A program made the position numbers and the translations under genes. From Streptomyces sp. MMBL 11-1 (GTDB lineage: Bacteria; Actinomycetota; Actinomycetes; Streptomycetales; Streptomycetaceae): a stretch of 64,000 nt of DNA. Below are positions 17,182-25,139 of this stretch, piece by piece. Numbering within the stretch: position 1 is the first letter of the stretch; the number at the start of each line of letters is the position of its first letter. The stretch covers positions 1,178,001 to 1,242,000 of the forward strand of contig NZ_CP117709.1 of the NCBI RefSeq assembly GCF_028622875.1. Reading direction: 5' to 3'. Below the pieces are notes generated by a model. That model searched no databases. It was not told the origin of the DNA and worked only from the letters and a program-made list of their open reading frames with translations.

Positions 17182-19493
17182 CTGCGCTTCCCGGGGAGAC
17201 CCCCGGCACCGTCGGCACGGACACACCACAGGACACCGTGTCCCCGCCCGATGCCGGTGCCGAAGGCCCCGAGCACGCCGAAGCGCCCGACGCGCCTGAT
17301 GCGCCTGATGCGCCCGACGCGCCTGATGCGCCTGAAGGCTTCGAGCCCTCGGGCACCTCGGAGGACGCGGAGGACGACGGGGAGGACGGCGCGGAGGACG
17401 GAGAGGACGGCGCCGAGGCCGGGGCGACCGCCGAGGCCGCTCCCGCCGCCGAGCTCTCGGAGGCGCAGGCCGAGCTGGCCGCCCAGCGCGAGCTGCGCGA
17501 GCGGATCGAGAAGCGCAAGGCGGAGAAAGCCGCGCCCATCGCCGCCGGCACGGGTCTGAGCGGCACGGCCGCCGATCTGCTCGCGGCCGTCCGGGCCGTG
17601 GAGAGCGGCGAAAAGGCGGGCACCGCGTTCTTCGACCGGCCCGCCACGCCCCCGGCCGCCCGGCGCCCCGCACCGGCCGCCGCGCAGCCGCCCCGGACCC
17701 CCGTGCCCGAGGCCGCCCCCGTGGCACGGGCCGCCGCGCCGGAGGCCCTGGACGCGGTGCGCGCGGTGCTCGCGGAGGGCGAGGCCCCCGAGGCGCTGGC
17801 CCGCCCGGCCGTGGACGCGCTCGGTGAGCAGGCGGCCGAGCTGCTGCGCACCGACCCCTGGCAGTTGCTGGCCGTGTCCGGCGTGCGGCCGGAACAGGCC
17901 GACGGTTTCGCGCGAGCCCTGCTGGGCGCCGGTTGCGGCCCGGACGACGGCCGCAGGACAGCGGCCCTGGTCGGCTGGCTGCTGGAGCGCGCGGCCCTCC
18001 AGGGCCACACGGCCCTGGACGCCCGGGCCGTACGGGCCGCGCTCGCCGAGCGTGCGGTGGGCGATCCGGACGCGGCCGTGCGGGACGCCGTCGAGGAGGG
18101 CGTCGCCCTGGTATTCCAGGAGGACGACGAGCCGGCGACGGACGACACCGGGACGATGGACGGCGAAGCGGACGAAGCGGGCCTCGCGGAGGCCGCCGAC
18201 ACCGAGCGGGAGCCGGTCCAGGTGCTGCTGGGCCTGGACCGCTACGCGCTGGCCGAGGAGAGCCTCGCCGACGGCCTGGCCCGGCTGGTCAACGCCTGTG
18301 AGAAGGCCGCCGACTGGGCGGAGGCGGCCGCCGCGGCCCCGAGCCCGTCGGCCGCGGAGCTGATCCGTACGACCGCCGCGGCCGGACTGGTCGCGCACAG
18401 CGGCGGCGAGGCGGCCCGGGCCGAGCCCGCCGCCCTGATCGCGGCGGCGCGCGGCCTGGGGCTGCGGGCCCTGGGAGCCACCCACAGCGAGGACGGCCGC
18501 CGGCGGCTCGCGGCGGCCACCGGCGATCCGGACGCGGCGGTCACGCTGGCCGGCCTGCTGTCGGGTGCGCAGGGCCCCGGCCGGGACGAGGACGGGGCGC
18601 TGGCCCTGGACCTGCTGGTCGTGCTGGACGCCCCGCAGCTGGACGTGGAGGGTGCGGCGGTCCTGGTCGAGGCGCTGGCCGACGGAGCCCGGCTGGTGCT
18701 GAGCGGTGACCCCGGCGTGCTGGGCTCCGCGGGCGCCGGGCGGGTCTTCGCCGATGTGCTGGCGTCCCGCGCCTGTCCGCAGGTCGTCTCCCGCACCCCG
18801 GATCCCGGGCCGATCGGCGAGCTGGTCTCCGGTATCGGCATCGGCGAGCTGAACCAGGTCGACGCCCCGGGCAAGGAGGTGGTGATCGTCCCGGTCCGCG
18901 ACGCGGGCGAGGCCGTCCACCGCACCGTGCAGCTGGTCGCCGACTCGGTGCCCCGGGCGTTCTCCATCCCCGCCGAGGAGACCCAGGTGATCACCGTGGG
19001 CCACGGCGGGGCCGCCGGGACCAGGGTGCTGAACGAGGCGCTGAAGCGACGGCTCAACCCGGGCCCCGGCCGGTTCGGCGGTTTCGATCCGGGCGACCGC
19101 GTGGTCCATGTGCCCGCGCCCGGCCGGGCGGTGCCCGGGGTGGTGCGCTCGGCCGACGCCGAGGGGCTGCGGCTGGACTGCGGGGGTGTCCCCGTCGTCG
19201 TACCGCAGGAGCGGGTGGAGACGTCGGTGCGGCACGGCTGGGCCCTCAGCGCGCATCAGGCGGCCGGGATGCGCTGGCCCGCCGCGGTCGTGGTGCTGCC
19301 GGGCGACGCGGCGCAGGGGCTGAGCAGGCCGTGGGTGTACACCGCGTTCGGCCGGGGCGAGCGGCATCTGTCCGTGGTCCACGGGGTGGACCAGGCGCTC
19401 CCGCACGCGGTGGCGCAGGTCCCGGCCCAGGAGCGGACGACCCGGCTGCGCGCGCTGCTGGAGGCGCTCCCGACGCCCGAGGCGTCGTCCTGA
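17178..19493 (+). CDS. RecD-like protein with degenerate ATPase site
   Basis: 771 residues. Residues ~30-125 are low-complexity, with a DAP repeat (17281-17340) and acidic runs. Residues ~215-270 resemble the helix-hairpin-helix region of RecD2 (DPWQLLAVSGVRPEQADGFA). The C-terminal half follows RecD2 motif order: a motif III-like LSGDPGVLGSAGAG at ~509-521, ALSAHQAAGMRWPAAVVV like motif V, and YTAFGRGERHLSVV like motif VI. But the Walker A position (residues ~406-413) reads AHSGGEAA, without GKT, and the Walker B acidic pair is reduced to VLDAPQLD (Asp484). It is probably a non-hydrolysing helicase relative. Start GTG overlaps the aldo/keto reductase stop. Confidence 0.75.
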   Translation: MTALPGETPGTVGTDTPQDTVSPPDAGAEGPEHAEAPDAPDAPDAPDAPDAPEGFEPSGTSEDAEDDGEDGAEDGEDGAEAGATAEAAPAAELSEAQAELAAQRELRERIEKRKAEKAAPIAAGTGLSGTAADLLAAVRAVESGEKAGTAFFDRPATPPAARRPAPAAAQPPRTPVPEAAPVARAAAPEALDAVRAVLAEGEAPEALARPAVDALGEQAAELLRTDPWQLLAVSGVRPEQADGFARALLGAGCGPDDGRRTAALVGWLLERAALQGHTALDARAVRAALAERAVGDPDAAVRDAVEEGVALVFQEDDEPATDDTGTMDGEADEAGLAEAADTEREPVQVLLGLDRYALAEESLADGLARLVNACEKAADWAEAAAAAPSPSAAELIRTTAAAGLVAHSGGEAARAEPAALIAAARGLGLRALGATHSEDGRRRLAAATGDPDAAVTLAGLLSGAQGPGRDEDGALALDLLVVLDAPQLDVEGAAVLVEALADGARLVLSGDPGVLGSAGAGRVFADVLASRACPQVVSRTPDPGPIGELVSGIGIGELNQVDAPGKEVVIVPVRDAGEAVHRTVQLVADSVPRAFSIPAEETQVITVGHGGAAGTRVLNEALKRRLNPGPGRFGGFDPGDRVVHVPAPGRAVPGVVRSADAEGLRLDCGGVPVVVPQERVETSVRHGWALSAHQAAGMRWPAAVVVLPGDAAQGLSRPWVYTAFGRGERHLSVVHGVDQALPHAVAQVPAQERTTRLRALLEALPTPEASS

Positions 19494-19514
19494 GCGTTGA
19501 GCCGGTCCGGACAG

Positions 19515-19553
19515 CGGTGGGGCCCCGGTGCGCTGCGCGCCGGGGCCCCACCG
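19515..19553. terminator. Strong bidirectional terminator
   Basis: A perfect 14-bp stem (19515-19528 with 19540-19553) around an 11-base loop, between the converging RecD-like and acidic-protein genes. Confidence 0.8.
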
Positions 19554-19584
19554 TCACGTCCGGTGCGGGAGCGGGGAAGGAGGG

Positions 19585-20250
19585 TCAGAGGCGGCCCGCC
19601 GAGGGCCCGGCGAAGTCCTCGTCCGACTCGTCCTCCTCGTCGAAGACCGCGCTGACGTCGAAGCGGCAGACCACCAGTTCGGGGTCGGCGTCCTCGAAGG
19701 GGGCGCCGAGCCACTCCCCCGGCTCCGGCGGTGCTTCCCCGGCCGAGACCCAGAGGGTGGAGTCGCCCTCCTCCAGGCCGAATTCCGTGTGCCGGGAGGC
19801 GATCTCGTCCGGTTCGAACTCGCCGAAGAGCACACCGAGCGCGGCGTGGACGCTGGTGCCGACCACCGGGGCCGTGTCCTGCCCGCCGCCCGGACCCGCG
19901 TCGAGGTCGGCGAGGCGCTGAGCCTGTGCGAGCAGACGCGGGGGCTCCGCGACCACGTAGTCGCGCCGGATCAGGACGCTGAGCGCGCTGGGCTCCGCGG
20001 GACCGGCGTAGGGAGGCAGGGAGTCGTCCGCGCCGGGGATCTCGAAGGGGGTGACTTCGTCGTAGCGCTCGTAGAGGAGTTCGTCGTAGACCTCGGCGGC
20101 AGCGGCAAGGGCGTTGAACGCGTCGTAGACGGCGGGGTCGTCGTCCCCGGTACGGCGTTCGACCGCGTCGAGGTGACGGTCGATCGCGGCTTTGACCGCC
20201 TCGGCGGCGGCACGTACCTCGGCAGCGGTGGGCTGCGCAGCATCAGACAT
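19585..20250 (-). CDS. Conserved acidic hypothetical protein
   Basis: 221 residues, strongly acidic, no signal peptide or membrane segment. I do not recognise a named domain. A helical N-terminal part (VRAAAEAVKAAIDRHLDAVE, then NALAAAAEVYDELLYERYDEV) is followed by a domain with LGVLFGEFEPDEIASR and an acidic tail ending DEEDESDEDFAG. The ATG at 20250 (MSDAAQ) is preferred over the upstream frame start. It diverges from the DUF5703 gene with a 47-base gap. Similar proteins appear at this place in other Streptomyces, by my recollection of the gene order. Confidence 0.7.
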   Translation of the reverse strand: MSDAAQPTAAEVRAAAEAVKAAIDRHLDAVERRTGDDDPAVYDAFNALAAAAEVYDELLYERYDEVTPFEIPGADDSLPPYAGPAEPSALSVLIRRDYVVAEPPRLLAQAQRLADLDAGPGGGQDTAPVVGTSVHAALGVLFGEFEPDEIASRHTEFGLEEGDSTLWVSAGEAPPEPGEWLGAPFEDADPELVVCRFDVSAVFDEEDESDEDFAGPSAGRL

Positions 20251-20297
20251 AGTGCAGACGCTATCCGTACCGGGGCTCTGCCCGCACAATAGATGCG

Positions 20298-20486
20298 ATG
20301 CCGGAATACGAATTCGTCGACGTGTACGTGCCGCGCGGGGTCTCCCGCAAGGAAGCGGCCCGACTCCTGACCGACCACGCCGAGTACGGACACTGGGAGC
20401 TGGACCGCCTGACGCTCCGCAGGGACGGCAGCCGCAGAGTGCGGCTGCGCAGACGGATCATCCGTCAGCTGCGGGCCAGCTGGTGA
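20298..20486 (+). CDS. DUF5703 small basic protein
   Basis: 62 residues, MPEYEFVDVYVPRGVSRKEA at the start and an Arg-rich end (RRVRLRRRIIRQLRASW). It fits the DUF5703 family, a small actinobacterial protein of unknown function. The first half predicts a strand-helix fold and the second half is very basic, which would suit nucleic acid or membrane-surface contact, but that is speculation. It converges on chpC with a terminator between. Confidence 0.8.
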   Translation: MPEYEFVDVYVPRGVSRKEAARLLTDHAEYGHWELDRLTLRRDGSRRVRLRRRIIRQLRASW

Positions 20487-20491
20487 CAGGA

Positions 20492-20519
20492 AGCGGGCCC
20501 CGCATTCGCGGGGCCCGCT
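20492..20519. terminator. Bidirectional terminator
   Basis: A perfect 12-bp stem (20492-20503 with 20508-20519) with loop ATTC, between the converging DUF5703 and chpC genes. Confidence 0.85.
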
Positions 20520-20556
20520 CCGTCGTCCGGGCTGTGCCGTGCGGTACGCGCCCGGA

Positions 20557-21369
20557 TCAGGCGGCGCTGCGCGAGCGGCGGTAGAGAACCGATCCCGCGC
20601 CGGCGAGCAGCAGTCCCGCACTGGCCGGGATGAGCAGTTCGAGCCCGCCCCCACCGGTCTGCGCGAGCTGCTCCTCAGGGAAGTGCTGGGGCTCGGGGGC
20701 GTTCGGCTCGGGGGGCTGGTTGGCCGGCGGGACGACCGGCTTCTCCGGCGTGACCGGGGGCTTCTCCGGCTGCTCGGGCGACGGGGGCGGAACCTCTGCG
20801 TCGTTGGAGCAGCTGTTGCCGAAGACGGGGTTCAGCAGTCCGCCGATGGTGACGCTGTTCCCGCAGACGTTCACGGGGATGTCGATCGGTGCCTGGACCG
20901 TGTTGCCGGAGAGGATGCCGGGCGAGCCCTGGGCGGTCCCCTCGGCCGTGGCGCCGCCGCCCGGGGCCCGGTGACGGCCGGTGCCGGGCTCGGAGTGCCG
21001 GTCCGACGCGCCGGAGTGGCCGTCCGAGGCAGTGGTGTCGCCGGCCCGGGCGCCGTTGCCGGAGCCGCCGGGGACCGAGCGTTCCTGGGGAGCCGCCGAG
21101 CTGTGCCCGGAGCGGTCGGACGCTGCTGATCCGTTTCCGCAGTCGTTTCCGTAAGCGGGGTTCAGCAGACCGCCGACGCTGACGGAGTTGCCGCAGACGT
21201 TGACCGGGATGTCGATCGGGACCTGCACCGAGTTCCCGGACAGCACGCCCGGTGAGCCGGAGGCGGTACCGGCCGCCCCGGAGTCGGCGTGGGCGTATCC
21301 GCCGCTCAGCGCGAGCACTCCGCCCGCAGCCGCCATGGTGATCAGGCCTTTACGAGTGACCTGTCGCAT
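20557..21369 (-). CDS. chpC: Long chaplin with sortase anchor
   Basis: 270 residues. After a signal peptide (to about residue 30, AHADSG) come two chaplin domains, near residues 32-80 and 143-190, each with GSPG(V/I)LSGN, PIDIPVNVCGNS and a pair of cysteines. A Ser/Gly/His-rich spacer separates them and a Pro-rich stretch follows the second. The sorting signal LAQTG starts at residue 235 with a hydrophobic helix and RRSRSAA tail, fitting class E sortase anchoring to peptidoglycan. Chaplins coat aerial hyphae and lower surface tension; long chaplins display the amyloid domains on the wall. It sits next to chpH, as chpC does in S. coelicolor. Confidence 0.93.
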   Translation of the reverse strand: MRQVTRKGLITMAAAGGVLALSGGYAHADSGAAGTASGSPGVLSGNSVQVPIDIPVNVCGNSVSVGGLLNPAYGNDCGNGSAASDRSGHSSAAPQERSVPGGSGNGARAGDTTASDGHSGASDRHSEPGTGRHRAPGGGATAEGTAQGSPGILSGNTVQAPIDIPVNVCGNSVTIGGLLNPVFGNSCSNDAEVPPPSPEQPEKPPVTPEKPVVPPANQPPEPNAPEPQHFPEEQLAQTGGGGLELLIPASAGLLLAGAGSVLYRRSRSAA

Positions 21370-21439
21370 AGGTTCGTTTCCTGCCTTCTGGCTTCCGAAA
21401 AGCCCCCGGACATGACCGTGCGGGAGCCGAATGCCGAAC

Positions 21440-21472
21440 GGTCCCGAAGCGCATGGTGTGCACTCCGGGACC
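21440..21472 (-). terminator. Hairpin between chpH and chpC
   Basis: GGTCCCG (21440-21446) pairs with CGGGACC (21466-21472). It lies after the chpH stop and 70 bases before chpC, and may reduce read-through so that the two chaplins are made at different levels. Confidence 0.5.
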
Positions 21473-21508
21473 GGTCGAGCTCAAACCCTTACGGGTTGAC
21501 GTTCAACG

Positions 21509-21742
21509 TCAGGCGTTGATGCAGGTGTTGCCGAAGCTGGGGTTCAGCAGACCGATCACGTTGACCGTGTTGCCGCACACGTTGATCGGCACGTGGACCG
21601 GAACCTGGACGACGTTGCCGGAGAGCACGCCGGGGCTGCCGATGGCAGCACCCTGGGCGCCCGCGTCGGCGGAAGCCATGCCCGCACCCGCGAGAACGAG
21701 GCCACCCGTAGCAGCCGCAACTGCGACGACCTTCTTGATCAT
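21509..21742 (-). CDS. chpH: Short chaplin
   Basis: 77 residues: signal peptide (MIKKVVAVAAATGG to AMASA-DA) and one chaplin domain with GSPGVLSGN, VPVHVPINVCGNTVNV and a final NTCINA; the two cysteines form the usual disulphide. There is no wall anchor, so it is secreted and self-assembles into amyloid fibres at the hyphal surface. The ATG at 21742 is preceded by AGGAGGAAAC. Length and position next to chpC match S. coelicolor ChpH. Confidence 0.95.
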   Translation of the reverse strand: MIKKVVAVAAATGGLVLAGAGMASADAGAQGAAIGSPGVLSGNVVQVPVHVPINVCGNTVNVIGLLNPSFGNTCINA

Positions 21743-21894
21743 GTTTCCTCCTAGTTGGAAATGCGGTCCCAGCCGCGGACCGCACACCTTGTAACGAGGA
21801 GGAGGTGGCGGGGCTACGTGTGAACGGCCCGTTTCACTCGTTCGGACATGTCCGCACAGGTGGACGAATCGATAGTGAATCGGGCACGGAGCGG
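21743..21894 (-). promoter_or_regulatory. chpH promoter and leader with hairpin and palindrome
   Basis: On the minus strand this 152-base gap reads into chpH. GCGGTCC (21763-21769) and GGACCGC (21777-21783) form a 7-bp hairpin 20 bases before the start codon, just upstream of the ribosome site. Further up, CGGACATGTCCG (21843-21854) is a perfect 12-bp palindrome. Chaplin genes are known to be controlled by developmental regulators such as the sigma factor BldN; I could not assign its promoter boxes here. Confidence 0.45.
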
Positions 21895-23229
21895 TCAGGA
21901 GTGGTCGATGAACCGGTCGAGCACCCGCACGCCGAACTGCAGACCGTCGACCGGGACCCGCTCGTCGACGCCGTGGAACATCCCGGCGAAGTCCAGCTCC
22001 GGCGGCAGCTTCAGCGGGGCGAAGCCGAAGCCCCGGATGCCGAGGTCGTCGAAGGACTTGGCGTCGGTGCCGGCCGAGAGCATGTACGGCACGGCACGGG
22101 CGATGGGGTCCTCGGCGACCAGCGCGGTCTGCATGGCGTCGACCAGCGCGCCGTCGAACGTGGTCTCCAGGGCCTTGTCCGCGTGCACGTCCTCGCGCCG
22201 GACGTTGGGCCCCAGGATCCGGTCCAGGTCCGCGAGGAACTCCTCCTCGTACCCGGGCAGGTACCGGCCGTCGACGTGGGCGGACGCCTGCCCCGGGATG
22301 ACGTTGACCTTGTAGCCGGCGCCGAGCTGCGTGGGATTGGCGGTGTTCTGGAGGGAGGCGCCGATGAGCTTGGCGATGCCGCCCAGCTTGGCGAGGGTCT
22401 CGTCCATGTTCTCCGGGTCCAGCTCGGTGCCCAGCGCGTCGGAGAGCTCGTCCAGGAAGTGCCGCAGCGTCTTGGTGACCCGCACCGGGAACTTGTGCCG
22501 GCCCAGCCGCCCGACCGCCTCGGACAGCTCCGTGATGGCGTTGTCCTTGTGGATCATCGAGCCGTGCCCGGCGGTGCCGTCCACGGTCAGCTTCATCCAG
22601 TGCATGCCCTTCTGGGCCGTCTCCACCAGATACAGCCGCAGGTTCTCGTTGACGGTGAACGAGAAACCGCCGACCTCGCTGATCGCCTCGGTGACACCCT
22701 CGAAGAGCCCGGGGTGGTGGTCGACGAGGTAGCGCGCCCCGTACGTCCCGCCGGCCTCCTCGTCCGCGAGGAAGGCGAGCACGATGTCGCGCGGGGGCTT
22801 GCGGCCGGTGCGCATGCGCTCGCGGACGACCGCGAGGGTCATCGCGTCCATGTCCTTCATGTCGACCGCGCCCCGGCCCCAGACGCAGCCGTCCGCGATC
22901 TCCCCGGAGAACGGGTCGTGCGTCCAGTCCGCCGCGTTGGCCGGGACGACGTCGGTGTGCCCGTGGATGAGGAGCGCCGGACGCGAGGGGTCCTCGCCCT
23001 CGATCCGGGCGACCGTGGAGGCCCGCCCCTTGTGCGACTCGAAGATCTTCGGCTCCAGGCCGACCTCCGCGAGCTTCTCCGCGACGTACTCGGCCGCGAG
23101 CCGCTCACCGGGGCCGGAGTGGTCGCCGTAGTTGCTGGTGTCGATCCGGATCAGGTCACGACAGAGGTCGACGACCTCCCTCTCGGCGTTGCCGCCGGTG
23201 ACGGCCTTGCCCGTGCTGCTGTCGCTCAC
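21895..23229 (-). CDS. M20/M25/M40-family metallopeptidase
   Basis: 444 residues. Metal-binding and catalytic motifs of the M20 family are present: LLIHGHTDVVPA (first metal His and catalytic Asp), WGRGAVDMKDMDAM (bridging Asp), LADEEAGGTYGARYL (catalytic and metal Glu), and a late DAKSFDDLGIRGFGFAPL segment. A dimerisation domain lies between. It is a cytoplasmic di-zinc hydrolase of peptides or N-acyl amino acids; substrate unknown. GTG at 23229 follows GGAAGGA by about 7 bases; the upstream frame lacks support. Upstream is the tRNA-Leu promoter region, divergent. Confidence 0.9.
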   Translation of the reverse strand: MSDSSTGKAVTGGNAEREVVDLCRDLIRIDTSNYGDHSGPGERLAAEYVAEKLAEVGLEPKIFESHKGRASTVARIEGEDPSRPALLIHGHTDVVPANAADWTHDPFSGEIADGCVWGRGAVDMKDMDAMTLAVVRERMRTGRKPPRDIVLAFLADEEAGGTYGARYLVDHHPGLFEGVTEAISEVGGFSFTVNENLRLYLVETAQKGMHWMKLTVDGTAGHGSMIHKDNAITELSEAVGRLGRHKFPVRVTKTLRHFLDELSDALGTELDPENMDETLAKLGGIAKLIGASLQNTANPTQLGAGYKVNVIPGQASAHVDGRYLPGYEEEFLADLDRILGPNVRREDVHADKALETTFDGALVDAMQTALVAEDPIARAVPYMLSAGTDAKSFDDLGIRGFGFAPLKLPPELDFAGMFHGVDERVPVDGLQFGVRVLDRFIDHS

Positions 23230-23342
23230 GCTGGTTCCTTCCACTGTCGCTGTGGTGCTCCTTCTCATCCTCCCGCGCCCACGGCCCCCGCCCAAGGCCG
23301 CACACCCCCCGTCACGCACCGTTCACCGCCATCGGGGCGTGA

Positions 23343-23370
23343 TCGAGCACCCTCGAATGTTTGCTATGGT
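23343..23370 (+). promoter_or_regulatory. Possible promoter of tRNA-Leu
   Basis: TCGAGC (23343-23348) and TATGGT (23365-23370), 16 bases apart, stand 43 bases before the mature tRNA. This is a weak match to a vegetative promoter, the best one seen in the gap. Confidence 0.3.
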
Positions 23371-23413
23371 TTTCCACGTCGGAACGGGCACGGGCCCGCG
23401 AGACAGACACCTT

Positions 23414-23501
23414 GTCCGGGTGGCGGAATGGCAGACGCGCTAGCTTGAGGTGCTAGTGCCCTTTATCGGGCGTGGGGGTTCAAGTCCCCCCTCGGACACC
23501 A
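23414..23501 (+). tRNA. tRNA-Leu (anticodon GAG)
   Basis: 88 bases including an encoded CCA. The acceptor stem pairs GTCCGGG with CTCGGAC (one G-T wobble), discriminator A. The anticodon stem CTAGC/GCTAG encloses loop TTGAGGT, giving anticodon GAG for CUC (and CUU) codons. A long variable arm (GTGCCCTTTATCGGGCG) marks a class II tRNA, as expected for leucine, and the T-arm GGGGGTTCAAGTCCCCC is canonical. CUC is a major leucine codon in this GC-rich genome. Confidence 0.97.
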
Positions 23502-23505
23502 GCAG

Positions 23506-23531
23506 GAGCCCCACTTCGGTGGGGCTCTTTT
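23506..23531 (+). terminator. Intrinsic terminator of tRNA-Leu
   Basis: GAGCCCCAC and GTGGGGCTC form a 9-bp stem capped by a TTCG tetraloop, followed by TTTT, 4 bases after the tRNA CCA. Confidence 0.93.
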
Positions 23532-23560
23532 GCGTCACCGGGCGACCACGGAGAGGGGCG

Positions 23561-24502
23561 ATGATGCGGGGTCGCAGGAAGCCGCCTCCCGCGCCGCTCC
23601 CCCAGCGGAACGGGATCGACGCGGTGCGGGTGCGGCTGCCGGAGGATCCCGACGGGCTCCGGGGCTGCGTCGGGGAGCATCTGGTCGCGCGGTTCGGCGG
23701 GGCGATCGGGGCGGACCGGGTTACGGAGATGCTGGCGGCCGGGCGGTTCGTGGGGGCCGACGGGGTCGCCGTGCGGGGCGACGAGCCGTACGCCGCGGGG
23801 CGGTGTCTCTGGTTCCACCGGGACTTCGCGCCGGAGGAACCTGTGCCGTTCCCGGTCGGCGTCGTGTACCGGGACGAGCGTCTCGTCGTCGCCGACAAGC
23901 CGCACTTCCTGGCGACCATGCCCCGGGGGCGGCACATCACCGAGACCGCGGTGGCCCGGCTGCGGCGGGAGCTGGACCTGCCCGCCCTGCAGCCGGCGCA
24001 CCGGCTGGACCGGCTGACCGCGGGGCTCGTGCTGTTCGTGGTGCGGCCCGGGGACCGGGGCGCGTACCAGACGCTGTTCCGGGACCGGCTGGTGCGCAAG
24101 GAGTACGAGGCGCTGGCCCCGTACGACCCGGAGCTTCTCCTGCCCCGGACCGTGCGGAGCCGGATCGTGAAGGAGCGCGGGGTGCTCGCCGCCCGGGAGG
24201 AGGCGGGCGAGGCGAACAGTGAGAGCCGGGTGGAGCTGGTGGAGCGCCGGGGGCCGCTCGGGCGGTACCGGCTGCTGCCCGCTACCGGGCGGACGCATCA
24301 GCTGCGGGTCCATATGAACGCGCTGGGGCTGCCGATCGTCCACGATCCGCTGTATCCGGTGGTGGAGGAGGAAGGGGCCGCTGACGACTTCTCGCGGCCG
24401 TTGCAGTTGCTGGCCCGGGTTCTGGAGTTCACCGATCCGGTCGGCGGGGAGCCGCGCCGCTTCGAGAGCGGGCTGCGGCTCTCCGCCTGGCCGGAGGGGT
24501 GA
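23561..24502 (+). CDS. RluA-family pseudouridine synthase
   Basis: 313 residues. The catalytic motif HRLDRLTAGLVLF carries the active Asp; VYRDERLVVADKP, RKEYEAL and ATGRTHQLRVHMNALG are the other RluA signatures. It converts uridines of 23S rRNA or tRNA to pseudouridine; the target is not readable from sequence. The N-terminal ~90 residues before the core are longer than a bare catalytic domain and may bind RNA. Start is the first of two adjacent ATGs (23561/23564) after GAGAGGGG. It converges on the metallo-hydrolase gene with only 7 bases between. Confidence 0.9.
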   Translation: MMRGRRKPPPAPLPQRNGIDAVRVRLPEDPDGLRGCVGEHLVARFGGAIGADRVTEMLAAGRFVGADGVAVRGDEPYAAGRCLWFHRDFAPEEPVPFPVGVVYRDERLVVADKPHFLATMPRGRHITETAVARLRRELDLPALQPAHRLDRLTAGLVLFVVRPGDRGAYQTLFRDRLVRKEYEALAPYDPELLLPRTVRSRIVKERGVLAAREEAGEANSESRVELVERRGPLGRYRLLPATGRTHQLRVHMNALGLPIVHDPLYPVVEEEGAADDFSRPLQLLARVLEFTDPVGGEPRRFESGLRLSAWPEG

Positions 24503-24509
24503 GAGGCGC

Positions 24510-25139
24510 TCAGTGGCCGCGCTTGATCCACTCGTCGAGCTGCGGGGCCTCCGCGCCGATGGTGGTGGGGTCGCCGTGGCCGGTGCGGACGGCGGTGTCG
24601 CCGGGGAGGGTGAGCAGCCGGTCCCTGATCGAGTCGATGATCGTGGGGAACGACGAGAAGGAGCGGCCGGTGGCGCCGGGGCCGCCCTGGAAGAGGGTGT
24701 CGCCGGTGAAGACCGTGGCCAGCTCGGGGGCGTACAGGCAGACCGCGCCGGGGGCGTGGCCCGGGGTGTGCAGGACCGTGAGCGTGGTGCCCGCCACGGT
24801 CAGTTCCTGGCCGTCCGAGAGGATGCCGTCGGGGGTGTGGTCCGGGTGGGTCTGCTGCCAGAGCGGCAGGTCGTCCGGGTGGAGCAGGATCGGGGCGCCG
24901 GTGGCTGCCGCGAGGGCGGGGGCGGCGTCGATGTGGTCGTTGTGCGCGTGGGTGCAGACGATGGCGCGCAGCGTCCGGCCGCCGAGCGCGGCCTCGATGG
25001 CGGCGGCGTCATGGGCGGCGTCGATGACGATCGCCTCGGTGTCGTCGCCGACGATCCACACGTTGTTGTCGACGTCCCACTCGCCGCCGTCGAGGGCGAA
25101 GGTGCCGGAGGTGACCAGATGGTCGATGCGGACGGACAT
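24510..25139 (-). CDS. MBL-fold hydrolase coupled to mscR
   Basis: 209 residues of the glyoxalase II-like metallo-beta-lactamase fold. Metal ligands: THAHNDHID (HxHxDH), HTPGHAPG, TGDTLF and the late HGD. Its ATG shares one base with the mscR stop (TGATG), so the two are translated as a pair. The same pairing occurs in mycobacteria. MscR makes an S-formylmycothiol-level thioester, and glyoxalase II-type enzymes hydrolyse thioesters, so the simplest idea is that this protein releases formate and mycothiol; this is inferred, not shown. Confidence 0.85.
   Translation of the reverse strand: MSVRIDHLVTSGTFALDGGEWDVDNNVWIVGDDTEAIVIDAAHDAAAIEAALGGRTLRAIVCTHAHNDHIDAAPALAAATGAPILLHPDDLPLWQQTHPDHTPDGILSDGQELTVAGTTLTVLHTPGHAPGAVCLYAPELATVFTGDTLFQGGPGATGRSFSSFPTIIDSIRDRLLTLPGDTAVRTGHGDPTTIGAEAPQLDEWIKRGH

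Noticed and set aside
17151..19406. 751-codon minus-strand open frame opposite the RecD-like gene
   Set aside because: Complementary-strand shadow with Arg/Gly/His-rich composition; the plus-strand gene has recognisable motifs.
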